This document shows, piece after piece, positions 21,165 to 32,100 of a stretch of 64,000 nucleotides of DNA. Source of the stretch: Ascoidea rubescens DSM 1968 (Eukaryota > Ascomycota > Saccharomycetes > Ascoideales > Ascoideaceae). Both the position numbers and the translations under genes were made by a program. Every line of letters starts with the position of its first letter. Position 1 is the first letter of the stretch. The stretch lies in assembly GCF_001661345.1 (NCBI RefSeq), contig NW_017962915.1, positions 1,119,657 to 1,183,656 on the forward strand. The letters are read 5' to 3'. The notes under the pieces are model-generated. The model did no database searches and had not been told where the DNA came from. It worked only from the letters and a program-made list of their open reading frames with translations.

Positions 21165-21430
21165 CGCTGTAATGGCATTTGGCGGAAGTGTTAGCGCTTT
21201 CTGTTCTTCAGCCTGGCGCTGCTCGGCTGAGCATGTCCGGTTCGATCCCTGTGGAAGGCATGTTGGACAGTCTGAGTAATCGGCTGTGCACGTGCTGACT
21301 GCAAGCCCGTGACGGGACCACTGGAGGGAAGCAATTCAGCACAGTGAGTCACACATAGGGAGGCCCACCGGGACGCATCTCGCCGGCTCAAAGTGCCATG
21401 TTGCGGAACCTGCTTCCACGACTTCTTTTT
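21165..21430 (+). ncRNA. SCR1: Signal recognition particle RNA
   Basis: A GC-rich island directly after BRO1. It starts with GCTGTAATGGC at 21166-21176, the conserved 5' Alu-domain motif of fungal SRP RNAs. It has an A box-like TGGCGGAAGTG at 21180-21190, a perfect B box GGTTCGATCCC at 21239-21249, and a T7 RNA polymerase III terminator at 21426-21432. Pairing is consistent with the SRP fold: GGCGCT (21215-21220) with AGTGCC (21392-21397) as part of helix 5, and GTGCTGA (21292-21298) with TCAGCAC (21336-21342) as the base of an S-domain hairpin that includes GGGAAGCA. At about 265 nt it would be shorter than S. cerevisiae scR1 (522 nt). Exact ends and helix 8 are not resolved. Confidence 0.82.
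21239..21249 (+). promoter_or_regulatory. SCR1: Internal B box of SCR1
   Basis: GGTTCGATCCC matches the TFIIIC B-box consensus exactly, 49 bp after an A-box-like TGGCGGAAGTG. It is not in a tRNA: no T-stem pairing is possible around it. Confidence 0.8.
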
Positions 21431-21432
21431 TT
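21426..21432 (+). terminator. SCR1: RNA polymerase III terminator of SCR1
   Basis: Seven T residues immediately after the GC-rich RNA body, the usual yeast Pol III stop. Confidence 0.7.
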
Positions 21433-22236
21433 GCTGTTTATGCTGCCAAAGGCAAGAAGACTGGTGGCGATATCTGGATACTTTGCGTTGGTTATGATGG
21501 TTTTGTCGACTCTAGGGATGCAAATGACTACTGTTGAGGGGTATGGTGTGTATTACAATGATATGTGTATATGGTCAATGTTGGTGATTATCTGCCTATG
21601 TTGCTGCAACTCAGCTGGTAATTTGCATTAGTGAGCCATTGCTATGCTCGCTGGCTAGTAATTGGTCTAAACTCGGTTATGGATCAAAAGATCCAGCGTA
21701 ATTGCATTTTTAGAAGCTCAATTTTGATTGAATTTGGTTTTGGTTTGTTTTTTTCCTCACAAAAATAAAGATGCTTTTATCATCCAAGCTTAATTTTTCA
21801 AAGACTCAGGGAATATTAATCCAGAATTCAAACCGACATTATCCAGAGATTAAAAGTGAGTAAATAGGAAAAAATTAAAAGAATTTCCTAATTTCTGAAT
21901 TTAAGATAAAGAAATAAAAAGAATAAATCCTTTACGAGGGTTTGAAATTAAAAGAAACCCAGATATTATTCTCATTTATTTCAATGATATTAAGTCATAC
22001 ATTATTATGAAATAAATAGCTATCAACTTTTGACTCCTTTTTTCCTTTTCTATTTTATTGAAAATCAAACATTAACCCAAAATTAACAAAAGATTAATTA
22101 AAATTTTATAAATTTAACAAATTTAAAGTAAAGAATTTAAATTTTCTTTTATTTAACAACAGAATTACTTATTGACAGATTTTCTTCATAATATTTATGC
22201 TTTTTGAATTCTCAAATTTAAAAAATTTAAATTCAG

Positions 22237-22269
22237 TTAATTAATTAATTAATTAATTAATTAATTAAT
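22237..22269. repeat. TTAA microsatellite
   Basis: Eight tandem TTAA units in an AT-rich, pyrimidine-biased stretch. Confidence 0.9.
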
Positions 22270-23356
22270 AAATTCATTTGTCAAGGTGTTCATTTTTTCT
22301 ATCTTATGTGTCTTTTTTTTTTTATTTTATTTTATCTCATTTTTTTATTTAATATTTATTAATTACATTAAACACTCAGAATCAACTGCAACTATCGCTT
22401 TTTGAATTTGATCAAGATCAATAATAAGTCTTTCATTTTGTTCTATCCCATCTTACTATCTCATACCACATCATATTACTTGAATGTTTTAAATCTCATA
22501 CGATTATCATATTCTATTTAATTTTCACTCTTTTTTTTTCATTTAAATTCTCATCCATCCTTCTTTTATCTAATAATTCCCTATGTGTATATTATTTCTC
22601 ATCTTTTGCTGTACGGTATTTGTCTATATCCTCATATCTTTATAATCTCATATTTTATATCTCTCTACATCCCCATAATTCCATATCTCCTATCTTGTTA
22701 CTTTAAATTATTTTACCCTCATATTTCCCTTATTGTTTAACTTGTAACTTTTAGCCTATAATAAAATAAAATTGGTCATCAAATCTTCTTCTTGGCCTCT
22801 AAATTTTACATCTCTAATTATATCATCAATCACTATATATTATCAATATCAACCATCCTAACCATCTTAATCATCAACCTATTATCATCCATACCAATTT
22901 GGGTTTATTTTTTTTTGTCTTTGCTCTTTTCTTCTCTCTTTTTTTTTATGGTTTTCTTCTTGCTTTTATTTTTTTTTTTTTAATTATTTTTTTTTGTTTC
23001 AGCGAGGCTTTTATATATTTTGGTTTTGCTCCTCTTGTTTGCTTCTTTGTTATCCACTAGTAATTTCAACGTTATGTTAAATAAAGATTTTCAAACTTCG
23101 TTTTTTACAAACTTTTTGACCTAGACCTTGATTATGATTATTTCTACCATTTCAAAATCCCTTTTACCAAAATTATAATTGCCTTGTCAAAATATACGGA
23201 ATTGCGAATTTCTTGCTCTGATTCAATTTTCTCTGTCTTTGCTGATCGAACTCACATTCACCTCCATACTCATTTTCTCTTTTCACTTTTTTCCTCTACT
23301 TCACCTCTGTTCGGCTAATTAAGTAACTGCTTACAAATACGCACTTTGTGCATTTA

Positions 23357-23486
23357 ACGCGTATATATGCTGTGTTGTGCATATTCAAATGTGTGCTTAT
23401 GTGTGTTCTGCGTGAAAATGTGCACACACAATTTCAGTTCCAACAATATGGGTCTCAAAATTCTTGTCTCTGATTGGCCACCGCTC
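23357..23486 (+). promoter_or_regulatory. Promoter-like cluster, left side of gene-poor region
   Basis: ACGCGT (23357-23362), several TGTGCAT/GTGTGCTT words, and an inverted CCAAT box inside GATTGGCCACCGCTC (23472-23486). A long pyrimidine-rich stretch follows to the right. A matching 15-mer on the other strand at 31263-31277 suggests a shared promoter design. No downstream ORF is obvious. Confidence 0.4.
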
Positions 23487-25819
23487 ATTTTTGTTTAATA
23501 TCTTTCATTTTGCCCCAATAAAACGTCGTTTTTTTTTTCATCGCCTTTTCTAAATAGTTTCAACTGTTCTTGTTTTCTCTCACTTGACACATTTTCTTGA
23601 CATATTCGTTGGGATTTTTCTATTGTTTGTTTGCTTTTTCTGGTGCTGTTTGTTTTTTTTGTCCAATTCCCAAAATGCTTTTGATTATGCTGTTACCATT
23701 AAACCTTTTTCAAACGATACTACATGCTCATTTCAAAAACCTTGGTAGCATAATTACATCAATAATATCTGATGTCTTCAAATATCATCAAATGCTAGCC
23801 TCACATTTTAAATATTGGTAATTTATATATATTTTCTAGCTACTAACTTACCAGAAAAATTAAAATAAGTAAACAAAGACAAATTCCTCTTATCTACAAT
23901 CTTATCATTCTTTATTGAAATAATTGTATCAATATTATTTTTTTTGTTTCAAAATTTATTTTTAATCTTTCTTCTTTTTCATTCAAATTTTTGGTATTTT
24001 GGTATTTTTATAATTTTGTAGTTTTTTTGTTTTTTTTACTTTTTTTTTTGGCTTTCTTTTGTATTGGGTTTTTTTTATTTTGTTCTTTCTTTTTCTATTT
24101 TGCTGATGTCGTTTTTATCTTTATATCTTCGATTTCAGTTTTAACTTTGTTTTGTAAAGTATCATCAATAATTATTTCTTAAAGTTTTTTCTCCATTTTG
24201 TCATATAGAAAACTTATCCTGATTTTATTTCCCTTTTGAATTACACAATTCAGCCATTTTAAATTCTTTTCCATTTTACATGCCTTTATTTTTAATCACA
24301 ATTTATAAATTATGACTTACAACTCTTAACATGAAAAAAAAAAATCTAAAGCTAAATCTCCTTAAAAGCTGATAACCAATTAGCAAATAAATATTTATTA
24401 ATTCAAATACAATCAAACAAACACAAAAAGTATATTTCTATATGAATTACATGAGAGATTGAACTATTATATCAAATAATTACATAATTTATGAATATCT
24501 GTTTGTTTTCTTATTAATATTACCAAGTCGATCAACTCTATTAGATAATAAAATTTTGAATGTTGATAGTGGTTCAAATTATTTGAACATTCATGATATA
24601 ATAAAAGTTATTGACTTTGCTAATCAAATTATTATTATTAATGGGTTTTTGAAATTGATAATCAATATAATTATTTAGATTAATAAGCGAAATTTCAGTG
24701 AACACTATAACAAAGATAGCAATTTCACAATAGAACACTACATATATACTGTTATATTGTGATAAGAATATTAAACAGTTTTCCAAAATTTTCAGGATTT
24801 AAATATATTATTTTTTTTTGCTTGTTTTTTTTTTTTACTTTCATTTTCTTCGTTCCTTTTATAAGATCCATAAGTTACTAAATTCACTTTATTATTTCAT
24901 TATTATCTTTTTCGAGTAAAAACCAAACACCCGAAATAAAGAAACAAAACTAACAAAAATGTAGAGGTATTATTGAAAATAATAAAATAAACTCCTTTTG
25001 CATTTATGCATAGTGTCTCAAACGTAAAAAGCATTTCCAACTTAATATCAAAGCTAAAACTAATCTAATTTCCAAGTTGACTGCAACTTAAACGAACAAA
25101 TATAATATACTTTTTATTTATTTTATTCAGTTAATTACAAAATATTATCTCAACTTTAATGTTCATTCAATGAAATTAACAGCTATGATTAAAAAAGAAA
25201 ACCAACATAAAAATGAGAACAAAAACACAATAATTTTCTGATTTTTTTATTTTCATTAATCTTTTATTAATATATTTTTTTCTTCTTCTTTATTTCTAAT
25301 TTCATTTTAATTTCCAGTTTCATTTCTTTTCACTTCCCTTTCATCCTCTTCTCTTTTTTATTTTCTTCCTTTGAATTAAAAAGAATTTCAAGTGTCTTAA
25401 TTATTATCAATTACCATGATAAAATAAATAATAAATAATAAATAATAAATAATAAATGATAAATGCAAATGGGATCATTTGTTTGTCATTACGAATTTCT
25501 TTTTGTTTGCTCATTTGCATCGATCTTTAATTCCAACTTATATCCCAAGCTGATAGATTTTTACTTGGTTCTCGTCAAAACGATTGGAATAATTGGAATG
25601 ATTGGAACAATGGAAATAGTGGGAATAATTAAATGCAATAATTATAATTATTATACCAATTATCACAACCACCATGATACAAGTTTGATTGGTACTGTTA
25701 TTCCAAATTCCATAAATAGGGCTGCTCGACTATTTCATTCAATTTCATATAAAATTTTAGGTGATTTGGCAATGTAATAATATTAATTTACAAATTATTG
25801 GGTATTCCTACTGGCCAGC

Positions 25820-25846
25820 ATCATCAATTTTCTTTAAATTGATGAT
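25820..25846. repeat. Perfect 11-bp stem hairpin
   Basis: ATCATCAATTT and its exact complement flank a 5-base loop (TCTTT). It could be an RNA stem, a protein-binding palindrome or chance. Confidence 0.7.
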
Positions 25847-26902
25847 TTTGTTTTTTAATGTGAGACTGTCCTGTCAAAATTTGATAACTGAAACAAATTT
25901 ATACCAAAGAATAATATGTCAAAAGATGATTGAAATTTGAAACTGTCAAATTTTTCTTTAGTATGGTTCATATATTCCTCTTTCTTCGTTTGCTATTATT
26001 GACAGTAAATATGTATTTTTTGCCTTTCTTTTCTTTTTTTTTTCTTTTCCATTTAGTTTTTTTTTTTCATCATCTTTTGAATATCTTTTTGAGCAAAACC
26101 ATTCCAAAATTTCAAAAAATTCTGGAAAACTGGAAACGTAGTTACAAATTGAATCTCAATCTCGAAAACAGCTCTTTTGTTGGAAAAAGAAGTCAGATTC
26201 AAGATTGAAATGCTGGAAACTATTGAGTAAACTGTACACAAAACCTAACAAATATACAAATAGTTGAATTATTTGCAAATTAGACAATTTCATTTTTAAT
26301 TTGGATTTGAACATCAATTTCAAAAGAAAAAGTCTTCTTTTTGACTCGTCTTCACTTATCTATTAACAAAACTATGGTAGAAGAGATTCTTAAAACTTAA
26401 TCAAACTCTATTGCAGCCTGAATTTCTTACATTTGAAAATAAAAAGCAAATGGAAGTAAGGCAATATTTGAAAGAAACAGAAAAGAATAAAAAAAGAATA
26501 AAATGAATAATATAGATTCTGCCTCACACCACCAAGATGATCTCTTATTAAGCAGCATTACTTCAATGATGATGATTTGTGAATCACAAACCATGAAGTG
26601 TATCTGTATGTGTCGATGGTGGGATTTGGCTCATTTAATACTGGCTCAGCTTCAGGTTAAAGATTCTTCTCTTCGTTTCATCTGTAGCTGAACAGTTGGA
26701 GCTGGGAACTAGAGTGTTTTCTTTGATAAAATCCAATTAAAACCCAAACCAAATCAAAATCGAGATTTCTCTAATTTTTTGCCTTGTTTGCTAATTGCTG
26801 TTGCATAGAACCTGTTCTACTGTGAAATTAGTCTTTTATGGCACCATGTAACAGTGAAGTAATAACAAACCAGTAACTGAAGCACAGAAGTGTTGAAGCA
26901 AC

Positions 26903-26959
26903 GAAACATTGGAGCATTGAAGTAGTGAAGTAGTGAAGCAGTGAAGCAGTGAAGCAGTG
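26903..26959 (+). repeat. 8-bp minisatellite (AGTGAAGC-type)
   Basis: Consecutive AGTGAAGT/AGTGAAGC units, five near-perfect, with degenerate copies upstream. Not in an ORF. Confidence 0.85.
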
Positions 26960-28565
26960 TGCTAAGTGGGTGGGTTCTATTTTGACTGGAGTCCCAATTA
27001 ACTTAAATTTGGGGTTTTTTGAGAGGAAATTGTTGTGATAAGCTAAACTTTTTGCGCTAGAATCACTTTATGTATGTAATGTGGATTATTTCAAGTTTTA
27101 AAATTGTAGATTATTATCTAGCTAAAACCCATTAACCCACGATGATCGTGTTAATTTGCAAGTTTTATCCTTAACACAGTATCTGGGTGGGAATTTCTTG
27201 CTGCATTTGTTGCCAATGAAAACATCATACCAATCTTTTCGCATAGCATTTGCTTCTCTCTGGGCCAGACTGCTTTCAAGAGTTGACATAAAGTTGAGAA
27301 TTCAGCAATGGCCATGAGAGCAGTGGGAGCAATGAGATGGTTTTCAATCAAACCAAAAATAAAAATATGCTCAGCGAACTTGTTACGAATGTTGAATGAA
27401 TGCTTGGTGAGTATTTAGTGAATGCCAGCCAAAACCTGGTAAATAATGCAAGATATTAAATACTCCAGCTGGATTTCAGGTTACGATAGGCTGCAAAACT
27501 ACGTTGATCAAAACAATTTTCTAATTACTCTTAATTATTCTTAATAACTAAGACCAGATGGCTCAATTGCTGAACCTCCCAGGTTTTTTTATGGAAGAAA
27601 ACTGGTGGAAAATGTAATGATCTAACCCATTACAAATTGCAAAGGGGAATTTATGAAATCAAACAGAAAGTTTAATGGAGGTGATAGTTTTGCAAGTGTT
27701 TTGAATCTTAATTAGACAATTCCAAACTTCTTCAGTATCTTCTCATTCAACAACTTGGTTCTTCCAGCTTCTGGGATCTTGAGCTGGATCCTCAACTTGC
27801 TGCTAAATAATATAATAAACTTAGTGTTTGTTTACTGCATACTTCAGTTCTACTTTACGTTCGAAAACAGGTCTGTAATATCAGTTCTAAGATCAATTTG
27901 AGATCTTCCAAAGCCAAATGGGCTGTTTGGCCAATAGCACATCGTTCTTGTCAAGAATTGCATTTCATTGATATTTAGCAAATTGGTGCAATTTTTGAGT
28001 TGATTTTGAAATGTTTTAGGTTTGCAAACTAAGAAAGCATACTTGTGGAACTCTAAAGATGATTTGTTTCTTATTCTCTTTCATAAAACTTATGATAACA
28101 TAAAAATTGAAATAATCTATTGTATAGTTTGGTTTTGCATTTCTTAAGCAGAAACTTATTTTTCCAGTTAAAATTTTTATTTTATTTATTTTAATTTAAT
28201 TTTAATATTTTTTTTTTTCATTTTAGTAAATTTAATCTTTATTTTGCAAATTAGCCCTGAATTTTAACTGATATCTTCTAAATCTATTTATTATGGAAAT
28301 GCTATAAATATGAGATATTTCCTTAATCTTCTGAATGGACAATTTAAACTCCAAATATATTTTGGCTGTCTTCAACTATTATTTCTCTTTATGCTTCTAT
28401 TACTCTACTGAACCTAATTATCCCAAACCTATCAGACAAAAGCCCAGCAATAATACCAACCAATAATACCAATCAATAATACCAATCATTAATACCTGGA
28501 ACTGCCTCTGCTTTCTTTCACTCCATATTCTATTTTATCAAGTCATTTACAACCATAATTGAATA

Positions 28566-28931
28566 ATGAAGAAAATGGCCACTACACAAACAGCTATTTT
28601 ACGAATCATTGAAAACAACATCAAAGAGATGGAACGAAACGCTGAAGAAATGTCAGGTATCTTGAACAACCTTAGAGGATGCATCGAGGATGATTCAGAG
28701 ATGGCCCAGCTTATAATCTCGCAGTTGCAAGAGAAGTTCAGCTATGCAACTGATATCTACCAAAGATTTGTTGGTGTAACCAGAACGATTTTCGAAAGAA
28801 CTCTTTCAATTGAAGTCAAACAGCATGTGTGGCTTCTTAATTCTAGAGGTGAACAAGTGCAAGACAAAATTGATGGTATATGGGATGAATTTGGAGAAAT
28901 GACAGGTATTCCCATAGGAAGCAAGATCTGA
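28566..28931 (+). CDS. Small helical protein of unknown function
   Basis: 121 codons from ATG at 28566, or 118 from the second ATG (MATTQTAIL). The sequence is acidic and looks fully helical: ILRIIENNIKEMERNAEEM, then DDSEMAQLIISQLQEKFSYA, then VKQHVWLLNSRGEQVQDKID, ending GIPIGSKI. It has no low-complexity sequence, signal peptide or membrane segment and mixed codon use, unlike the simple-sequence surroundings, so it looks like a real gene. I do not recognise the family; coiled-coil subunits of small complexes are possible. It stands alone, about 7 kb from SCR1 and 4 kb from RTC6. Confidence 0.6.
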   Translation: MKKMATTQTAILRIIENNIKEMERNAEEMSGILNNLRGCIEDDSEMAQLIISQLQEKFSYATDIYQRFVGVTRTIFERTLSIEVKQHVWLLNSRGEQVQDKIDGIWDEFGEMTGIPIGSKI

Positions 28932-29120
28932 ACAAGTTTGCCAAACTACCACTACTTCACAATCAATCAAAAATATATTCAAGTTTTCCTATAATCATAG
29001 TCATAATAATCATAATAATTGTTATAGTCATCATAATAAGTGCTTATATTACTTTTATGTGCTTTTTTTTTAAACTCATCACCAGTTTTCTCTAATTTCA
29101 AGGCATTGTTTTTTTATTGA

Positions 29121-29161
<41 letters not shown>

Positions 29162-32100
29162 TTTTTTATTTCTATTTCTCCTTTATTATTCTCTTTTATC
29201 AGTCAATTTGTTTATTTTTGATTATATTTATCTATTCATTAAAATTTTGTATCATATTGTTCCTCAAAAAAAAGAAAACCCTAATTCTTAATTATTCAAA
29301 ATTTGCTGGTAAATATTTGAGAATTTCACAGCATTCATTTTCATTTTCATTTTCATTCTCATTTTCATTATATTTATTTATTTACTCTTCATTTTCAATT
29401 ATGAAACTTATAACTTCTAATACTGTTTAATCTTAGAATTTTATCTGTTTTTGTTTTTGTTTTTTAAAATTTTACTTTCTCCTTTTTTTTTTCCTTCCTC
29501 CTTCATTATTATTACTCTTATCTTTTCTAGTTTTTGTTGTTTTTTAGCTTCTAGTACATAGTATTATCTTGTGGTTTATTATAAATGTAATGGCTCTTAT
29601 GAACCAAGAATATAAAAGATCAATTGTAGTATTGTAGTTTGTTTTTTTTGGTTTTTCTATTTACAAGATAATTGTATTTTTTTTTTTAAAACCTAATTAT
29701 TTACATTAGATAATAAGAAAAGTTTACAATAATATCTTTGACTTCAACTATCAAAGTTTATATTAATCCTGTCAATAACCGATTACTGATTAAATTGAAG
29801 GAAATTTTAATTATGGGAGGAAAAAAATAAATGGCAATATGTACTTAAAGAAAAGAGAAAGGGGGAGGAGTCTAAAAAAAAATACAGTAGAGGGAGAGAG
29901 TATAGGTGGTGGAAATTACAAAGAAATGTATTGAAGAGTGTTTAATACTGATCGAATTTGATCAATTCAGATAAATTTAAAATAAATCTGGTAAATTCTA
30001 ATTATGTAAATTTAGTTAGTAAGTTGTTAGTAAATTGGTGAGTTAATATTATTAATATTTACCAAAAAAAAATAATTTTTGGAATAATTGGTCTTAAACA
30101 AATTGATAAATTTCAACTTTAAAAAAAACAGTAGCGGAAAGATGATAGATAAAATAATTTTAACATTGAGAATTAGATAAAAAGGAGGAAAAACAATTGT
30201 GGTATTATTTATATTAGTTTGGAATTTCTAGATATTAAGTTAGATTGCAAGTAATTGTTAGAAAAATGAGCTATTAATTTTTTTTATTTAAATTGATCAT
30301 TTTTTGTTGGTGATGATTGAAGGTAAAATTTTAATATTAAATTGAGTGGGTGATGTGAATGATATGATATGATCAAAAATAATAAAAGATTATGTTGAAA
30401 ATGATTGCAATGTTAAAATTTTCACTCAAATAATTCCAAAGAAATAGGTGAAAATAAAGATTAAGATTTATTTTAAGCTAAGATCAGTTTCACCCGGTGA
30501 AAGAATAAAAAAATTTTATAAATGGTCGAAAATGAAAGTGAAAATGAAAATCTGGACTAAGAAATACGAGTAGAGAAAGACAAAAAAAACACCAAAAAAA
30601 AGGGTTAACTTTGTGATAAAATTGGAAATAGGCTGAATAAAGATTACAAAAAAACTTTTGTATTGTTTAACTCAAAAAAATTGCATTAAATTTTGAAATA
30701 AAAAAAAACCAACAGAATAGAATCTAGTTTCTTTTAGTTTGCTTGAATCCACCAATGAACCAGTACGGTCAGAGCTCAAATCAGGTAAGTTTTGAAAAAA
30801 ATTGGAAAAGAAAACAAAAAATGTAAAAGTAAAAGTAAAAGTAAAAATACTGTGATGATTCAGGCCAATGAAAAGTTAATCAAATGATTGAATAATTTGA
30901 GACAACAGGATCGATTGTGATGATTTCAGAATGAATATGATGATTTCAGACTGAATGTGATTAGAAAATGCAATAATTGAAAAAAAGATAACGAAATAAA
31001 ATAAAATAAACCACACATTGTCTCAAGAATGGTGAAAGAATTGAAACACATTGGACAAGTGTGAATCATCGATAATTGTGGCCAGCAGTTGCAGACCAAA
31101 GCCTGGAAGGAGTTTTAAAAGGCTTCTGGCAAAAAGCAAAAGCATCAAGCGGCTCCTTCCCTACAGCCAAAACTCAACACAGAAACAGCAGAAACAGCAG
31201 AAACAGCAGAGGAAACAGCTCGAGAATGTGGGCTTTTCGAGTTTCGAGTTTCGAGACGAAAAGACCGCTGGCCAATCAAAAACCGCAGAAACACGTGATA
31301 CAGACACTGAGCGTCAGACATGAAGGTTACGCGTGTGAATGCATAATTGTCTGCGTAGATGTGCATGAGTGCGTGTTAGCTTTATCTTTTGAAGAGAATT
31401 TAGCATTGTGAATTTGAGTTTTTGGACTCTAATTTTTCAATTTTAAACCTCCAGATCAGAGAGATTAATGATAAAACATATTTTTACCTATTTCAAATAA
31501 AAAAAGTCGAAAAATCATGGTGTTTCTGCTATAACTCTGCTACAGTTCTGTAATAGTTCTGCTATAGTCTTTTAGATTTGGTAGCGTGAAGATTTAGCAC
31601 TTTAGTGTGATAGTTCTTAAATTCAAATCGTTACTGATAAGTGAGAATGGGGACTAAGAAGGTGGAATTATGTTATTCAAGAAATAATAATGGTGGTCGT
31701 CTAATAAAATTAGTCCTTGATGATTGTATAGAAAGTGAATTGGTAAATTTAGGAATGAACTTCTATCCAACAGCAAATTATCTTTTTTTATTTCTGTATG
31801 TGTTTTTCATTTCTTTTTTTACTGTTATTTTTATTATTATTTTTTATTAATTTTTTGAGTGTTTTGGCACTGAATGATCAAAATTATTTAACGAGCTGAA
31901 CAACTTGGTAACATAACTTTTTGGACAGCAATATTGCTTGTCCTTAGTTTTTCCTGTCATTATGGGTTGTATATTAAACATAGTTGTCAAGTTATGATAA
32001 CTGTATCTCGTTGCTTCCACTCAAAAGAGCCTGTGGAGCCAGGATATTAACGATATTTGAATAAAAAAACGACTGTTTGTAGAGTTTAAACAGCACTTTT

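Larger units (their letters stand above)
21433..28565. other. Long gene-poor region, left part
   Basis: About 7.1 kb without a convincing protein gene, far longer than any other gap here. From about 22.0 to 24.2 kb the + strand is strongly pyrimidine-rich, and this strand bias weakens further right. Noted inside: a (TTAA)n run (22237-22269), ACGCGT at 23357-23362 followed by GTGTGC/TGTGCAT words, a GATTGGCC box at 23472, an (ATAAATA)n run (25421-25462), a perfect hairpin (25820-25846) and an 8-bp minisatellite (about 26903-26959). Short ORFs (for example 25463-25777 and 27151-27351 on the complement) lack recognisable features. Confidence 0.55.

Noticed and set aside
21230-21260. tRNA gene suggested by the B box GGTTCGATCCC
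   Set aside because: No T-stem or acceptor pairing can be built around it; the 5' motif, A box and terminator fit SRP RNA instead.
25463-25777. 104-codon ORF in the gene-poor region
   Set aside because: Hydrophobic and repeat-derived codons, no recognisable family; likely fortuitous.
27151-27351. 66-codon ORF on the complement in the gene-poor region
   Set aside because: Normal-looking composition but no family, no promoter signal and too short to stand alone.
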